DNA of 64,000 nucleotides from Leifsonia shinshuensis (lineage in GTDB: Bacteria; Actinomycetota; Actinomycetes; Actinomycetales; Microbacteriaceae), in contig NZ_JAVDVK010000001.1 in the NCBI RefSeq assembly GCF_031456835.1, positions 1,984,001 to 2,048,000 of the forward strand, in the 5' to 3' direction. The translations under genes and the position numbers were made by a program. Positions 61,100 through 64,000 of the stretch are shown here, piece after piece; position 1 is the first letter of the stretch, and each line of letters opens with the position of its first letter. The notes beneath the pieces were generated by a model that saw only the letters and a program-made list of their open reading frames with translations, was not told where the DNA came from and did no database searches.

Positions 61100-63622
61100 T
61101 CAGTCGTTCGCCGCCAGGTCCGGCGTCGCCGGGCCGGTGCCGATCGCGGCCGCCGAGTTGATGCCGGCGCCGATCGGCTCCTTGCGGGCGGTCGTCGTGA
61201 AGACGAAGTCGCCGTCGGCGAAGTCGACGTGGACGTGGTCGCCCGCGTTCAGCTCGCCGTGCAGGATCTTCTCGCTCAGGCGGTCCTCGATCTCGTGCTG
61301 CACCGCGCGGCGGAGCGGGCGGGCGCCGAGCGTCGGGTCGAACCCGACCTCGATCAGCCGCTCCTTCGCCGGGACGGTCAGCTCGATGGTCATGTCGCGG
61401 TCGAGCAGGCGGGTCGACAGGCGCTTGATGAACAGGTCGACGATCTGCAGGAGCTCGCTCTTGTCCAGCTGCGGGAAGACGATGATCTCGTCGACACGGT
61501 TCAGGAACTCGGGCTTGAAGTTCTTCTTCAGCTCCTCGTAGACCTTGCCGCGCATCCGGTCGTAGCCGGTCTGCGGGTCGCCCTCGATCTGGAACCCGAC
61601 GGGGCCGCCGGAGATGTCCTTGGTACCGAGGTTGGTGGTCATGATGATGACGGTGTTCTTGAAGTCGACCACGCGTCCCTGGCCATCCGTCAGACGTCCC
61701 TCCTCCAGGATCTGGAGCAGCGAGTTGAAGATGTCCGGGTGCGCCTTCTCGATCTCGTCGAACAGCACCACGCTGAACGGCTTGCGGCGGACCTTCTCGG
61801 TCAGCTGGCCGCCCTCCTCGAAGCCGACGAACCCGGGAGGGGCGCCGAACAGGCGGGAGACGGTGTGCTTCTCGCCGTACTCCGACATGTCGAGCGAGAT
61901 CATCGCCGACTCGTCGTCGAACAGGAACTCGGCGAGCGCCTTGGCGAGCTCGGTCTTACCGACACCGGTGGGGCCGGCGAAGATGAACGAGCCGGACGGA
62001 CGCTTCGGGTCCTTCAGGCCGGCGCGGGTGCGGCGGATCGTCTTGGAGAGCGCCGCGATGGCCTCCTCCTGACCGATGACCCGCTGGTGCAGCGCCTGCT
62101 CCATGTAGACGAGCCGTGCCGACTCCTCCTCGGTGAGCTTGAACACCGGGATGCCGGTCGCCTGGGCCAGCACCTCGGCGATGAGGCCCTCGTCGACCTC
62201 CGCCGTGGTCTTGACCTCGCCCGAGCGCCACTGCTTCTCGAGGCGCAGCCGCTCGCCGAGGAGGTTCTTCTCCTCGTCGCGGAGGCTGGCGGCCTTCTCG
62301 AAGTCCTGGTCCTCGATCGCGGCCTCCTTCTGGGAGCGCACGGCGGCGATCTTGTCGTCGAACTCGCGCAGCTCCGGCGGAGCCGACAGGATCGACAGGC
62401 GCAGGCGGGCGCCGGCCTCGTCGATCAGGTCGATGGCCTTGTCCGGCAGGAAGCGGTCCTGGATGTAGCGGTCGGCCAGGTTGGCCGCCGCGACGATCGC
62501 GCCGTCGGTGATGGACACCTTGTGGTGCGCCTCATAGCGGTCGCGCAGCCCCTTGAGGATGTTGATCGCGTGGGGCAGCGACGGCTCGGCCACCTGGATG
62601 GGCTGGAAGCGGCGCTCGAGCGCGGCATCCTTCTCGAAGTGCTTGCGGTACTCGTCGAGCGTGGTCGCACCGATCGTCTGCAGCTCACCACGGGCGAGGA
62701 GCGGCTTCAGGATGCTGGCCGCGTCGATCGCGCCCTCGGCGGCGCCCGCACCGACCAGGGTGTGGATCTCGTCGATGAAGGTGATGATGTCGCCGCGGGT
62801 GCGGATCTCCTTGGTCACCTTCTTGAGGCGCTCCTCGAAGTCACCGCGGTAGCGGGAACCGGCGATCAGCGAACCGAGGTCGAGCGTGTAGAGCTGCTTG
62901 TCCTTCAGCGTCTCCGGGACGTCGCCGCGGACGATCGCCTGGGCGAGTCCCTCGACGACGGCGGTCTTGCCGACGCCGGGCTCACCGATCAGCACCGGGT
63001 TGTTCTTGGAGCGGCGCGACAGGATCTGCATGACGCGCTCGATCTCCTTCTCGCGCCCGATGACCGGGTCGAGCTTGTTGTCGCGAGCGGCCTGGGTCAG
63101 GTTGCGGCCGAACTGGTCGAGGATCTGGCTACCGGCCTGCGCGGTGTTCTGATCGTTGCCGCCCACCTGGACCTGCTCCTTGCCCTGGTAGCCGGAGAGC
63201 AGCTGGATGACCTGCTGGCGCACCCGGTTGAGGTCGGCGCCCAGCTTCACGAGCACCTGGGCGGCGACGCCCTCGCCCTCGCGGATCAGGCCGAGCAGGA
63301 TGTGCTCCGTGCCGATGTAGTTGTGGCCGAGCTGGAGGGCCTCGCGGAGGCTGAGCTCGAGCACCTTCTTGGCGCGCGGCGTGAACGGGATGTGGCCGGT
63401 CGGCTGCTGCTGACCCTGGCCGATGATGTCCTGGACCTGCTCGCGCACGGCGTCGAGCGAGATGCCGAGCGACTCGAGGGCCTTGGCGGCGACGCCCTCG
63501 CCCTCGTGGATCAGGCCGAGCAGGATGTGCTCCGTCCCGATGTAGTTGTGGTTGAGCATCTTGGCCTCTTCCTGGGCCAGGACGACGACACGGCGGGCGC
63601 GGTCGGTGAATCTCTCGAACAT
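61100..63622 (-). CDS. clpC: ATP-dependent Clp protease ATPase subunit ClpC
   Basis: 840-residue ClpC. Two Clp-N repeats cover residues 2 to about 145 (each with [13 protein letters not shown]). AAA1 has Walker A GEPGVGKT. The middle domain includes a UVR motif ([19 protein letters not shown]). AAA2 has Walker [17 protein letters not shown]. The VGF tripeptide in [11 protein letters not shown] fits the ClpP-docking loop. The ATG at 63622 follows CGAGGAGTAGAC. It unfolds substrates for ClpP in protein quality control and regulated proteolysis. A ClgR-like box lies upstream. Confidence 0.97.
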   Translation of the reverse strand: MFERFTDRARRVVVLAQEEAKMLNHNYIGTEHILLGLIHEGEGVAAKALESLGISLDAVREQVQDIIGQGQQQPTGHIPFTPRAKKVLELSLREALQLGHNYIGTEHILLGLIREGEGVAAQVLVKLGADLNRVRQQVIQLLSGYQGKEQVQVGGNDQNTAQAGSQILDQFGRNLTQAARDNKLDPVIGREKEIERVMQILSRRSKNNPVLIGEPGVGKTAVVEGLAQAIVRGDVPETLKDKQLYTLDLGSLIAGSRYRGDFEERLKKVTKEIRTRGDIITFIDEIHTLVGAGAAEGAIDAASILKPLLARGELQTIGATTLDEYRKHFEKDAALERRFQPIQVAEPSLPHAINILKGLRDRYEAHHKVSITDGAIVAAANLADRYIQDRFLPDKAIDLIDEAGARLRLSILSAPPELREFDDKIAAVRSQKEAAIEDQDFEKAASLRDEEKNLLGERLRLEKQWRSGEVKTTAEVDEGLIAEVLAQATGIPVFKLTEEESARLVYMEQALHQRVIGQEEAIAALSKTIRRTRAGLKDPKRPSGSFIFAGPTGVGKTELAKALAEFLFDDESAMISLDMSEYGEKHTVSRLFGAPPGFVGFEEGGQLTEKVRRKPFSVVLFDEIEKAHPDIFNSLLQILEEGRLTDGQGRVVDFKNTVIIMTTNLGTKDISGGPVGFQIEGDPQTGYDRMRGKVYEELKKNFKPEFLNRVDEIIVFPQLDKSELLQIVDLFIKRLSTRLLDRDMTIELTVPAKERLIEVGFDPTLGARPLRRAVQHEIEDRLSEKILHGELNAGDHVHVDFADGDFVFTTTARKEPIGAGINSAAAIGTGPATPDLAAND

Positions 63623-63702
63623 GTCTACTCCTCGGCGACACCGTTGCAGGTTCGGCGTCGATACAAAGAGAGTAACCACCGCTCCCCCGCCAGCGTGGCC
63701 CT

Positions 63703-63720
63703 GTTCGCCGTGGGCGTGAC
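63703..63720 (-). promoter_or_regulatory. Candidate ClgR box upstream of clpC
   Basis: On the minus strand GTCACGCCCACGGCGAAC shows the CGC-N5-GCG core with flanking A and AAC that actinobacterial ClgR sites carry. It lies 81-98 bases before the clpC start, in the usual place for an activator. All but the outermost base fit the family pattern as I know it. Confidence 0.5.
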
Positions 63721-63752
63721 AACGTGCTCAGGACAGTGCGGATTGCGTCCGA

Positions 63753-64000
63753 TCAGCCCTGACGGGCGGGCAGCGTGAGCGTCGAACCGGCGAGGTCGAC
63801 GGTCACCTCGGCCGTCTTGCTGATCCGGTCGGGCGTGGTGAAGACGGTCGTGTGGGGCACGTAGTCGCGGGTGCAGATGCCCCCGGGGGCCGGCGCGAGG
63901 GTCGCGGTGATCCGGGTGCCGGACGAAGCGGTCGCGTTCTGCACCTTCGGCGGGCAGGAGGAGCTTCCGTACAGCACGATGGCGAACTGCGCGCCGTCGT
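63753..64000 (-). CDS. Hypothetical secreted-type protein (partial, N-terminus beyond window)
   Basis: The C-terminal 82 codons are visible and the frame is open at the window end. The reading DGAQFAIVLYGSSSCPPKV, then GICTRDYVPHTTVF and AEVTVDLAGSTLTLPARQG, is an all-beta domain with two cysteines (SSSCPP and GGICTR) likely to form a disulfide. It resembles actinobacterial exported proteins of unknown function. It lies upstream of clpC on the same strand, 130 bases away. Confidence 0.7.
   Translation of the reverse strand, partial: DGAQFAIVLYGSSSCPPKVQNATASSGTRITATLAPAPGGICTRDYVPHTTVFTTPDRISKTAEVTVDLAGSTLTLPARQG

Noticed and set aside
61085..63778. An 897-codon plus-strand frame opposite clpC
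   Set aside because: Composition is low-complexity Leu/Val/Asp/Arg, the mirror image of clpC codons, with no recognisable domain; clpC itself is certain.
1..64000. CRISPR arrays, prophage, toxin-antitoxin or secondary-metabolite clusters
   Set aside because: No spaced direct repeats, phage structural genes, toxin-antitoxin pairs or modular synthases were found on either strand.

Overview
The window is high-GC DNA with dense, short-gapped operons, many GTG starts and ATGA or GTGA stop-start overlaps. Together with the gene families present (ClpC, RadA, an iol set containing a Cgl0159-type protein, UPF0303, BMP-type and CUT1-type importers without their own ATPase), this points to an actinobacterium, most likely of the Microbacteriaceae (Leifsonia-like). 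That placement is inference from gene content; no rRNA is present. I see no phage, insertion sequence, CRISPR array or integrase, and no gene-free stretch longer than 300 bases.

Layout. 1-3.7 kb: a cationic amino-acid permease (cut by the window edge) and an Orn/Lys/Arg-decarboxylase-like enzyme, divergent from a LysR regulator. 3.7-9.9 kb: small housekeeping or stress genes (lipoprotein, RibD-like reductase, membrane proteins, CsbD, esterase, a frameshifted glyoxalase remnant, an S51 peptidase, GNAT). 9.9-17.8 kb: a divergent sugar locus. A PfkB kinase, solute-binding protein and two permeases run leftward; DeoR, a GH4 phospho-glycosidase, a NagB-like deaminase and a GntR/UTRA regulator run rightward, with an array of phased repeats between them. 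17.9-26.7 kb: a complete leftward inositol operon (iolC, Cgl0159-type aldolase, iolA, iolB, iolD, iolE, iolG) whose promoter lies across the end of a TetR gene. 26.8-37.2 kb: a GH2 beta-galactosidase convergent with a GH38 alpha-mannosidase, the latter behind a second CUT1 sugar importer and divergent from a ROK repressor with a clear 23-bp operator.

37.3-41.3 kb: three small redox and regulatory units (aldo/keto reductase with TetR; SDR plus esterase with LysR). 41.4-53.7 kb: a ten-gene leftward operon for nucleoside uptake and breakdown (BMP lipoprotein, double ATPase, two permeases, deaminase, Gfo/Idh oxidoreductase, SDR, purine nucleoside phosphorylase, phosphohexomutase/phosphopentomutase-like enzyme, MFS), preceded by a LacI regulator and a UPF0303 gene. 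53.8-55.8 kb: HxlR regulator divergent from an SDR-TetR pair. 55.9-64 kb: conserved core genes: tRNA-Ser(CGA), SGNH hydrolase, alpha/beta hydrolase, radA, a YCII protein, an anchored BsuPI-like protein, an ArgA-like acetyltransferase and clpC.

How they fit together: most of the window is a series of carbohydrate and nucleoside scavenging modules, each with its own regulator, and with operators visible between divergent genes. Neither of the two CUT1 sugar importers has an ATPase here, so a shared MsiK/MsmK-type ATPase elsewhere is expected. The most unusual content is the nucleoside operon, which adds two NAD(P)-dependent oxidoreductases to a normal phosphorolysis route, and the kinase-plus-GH4 locus fed by an ABC importer instead of a PTS.
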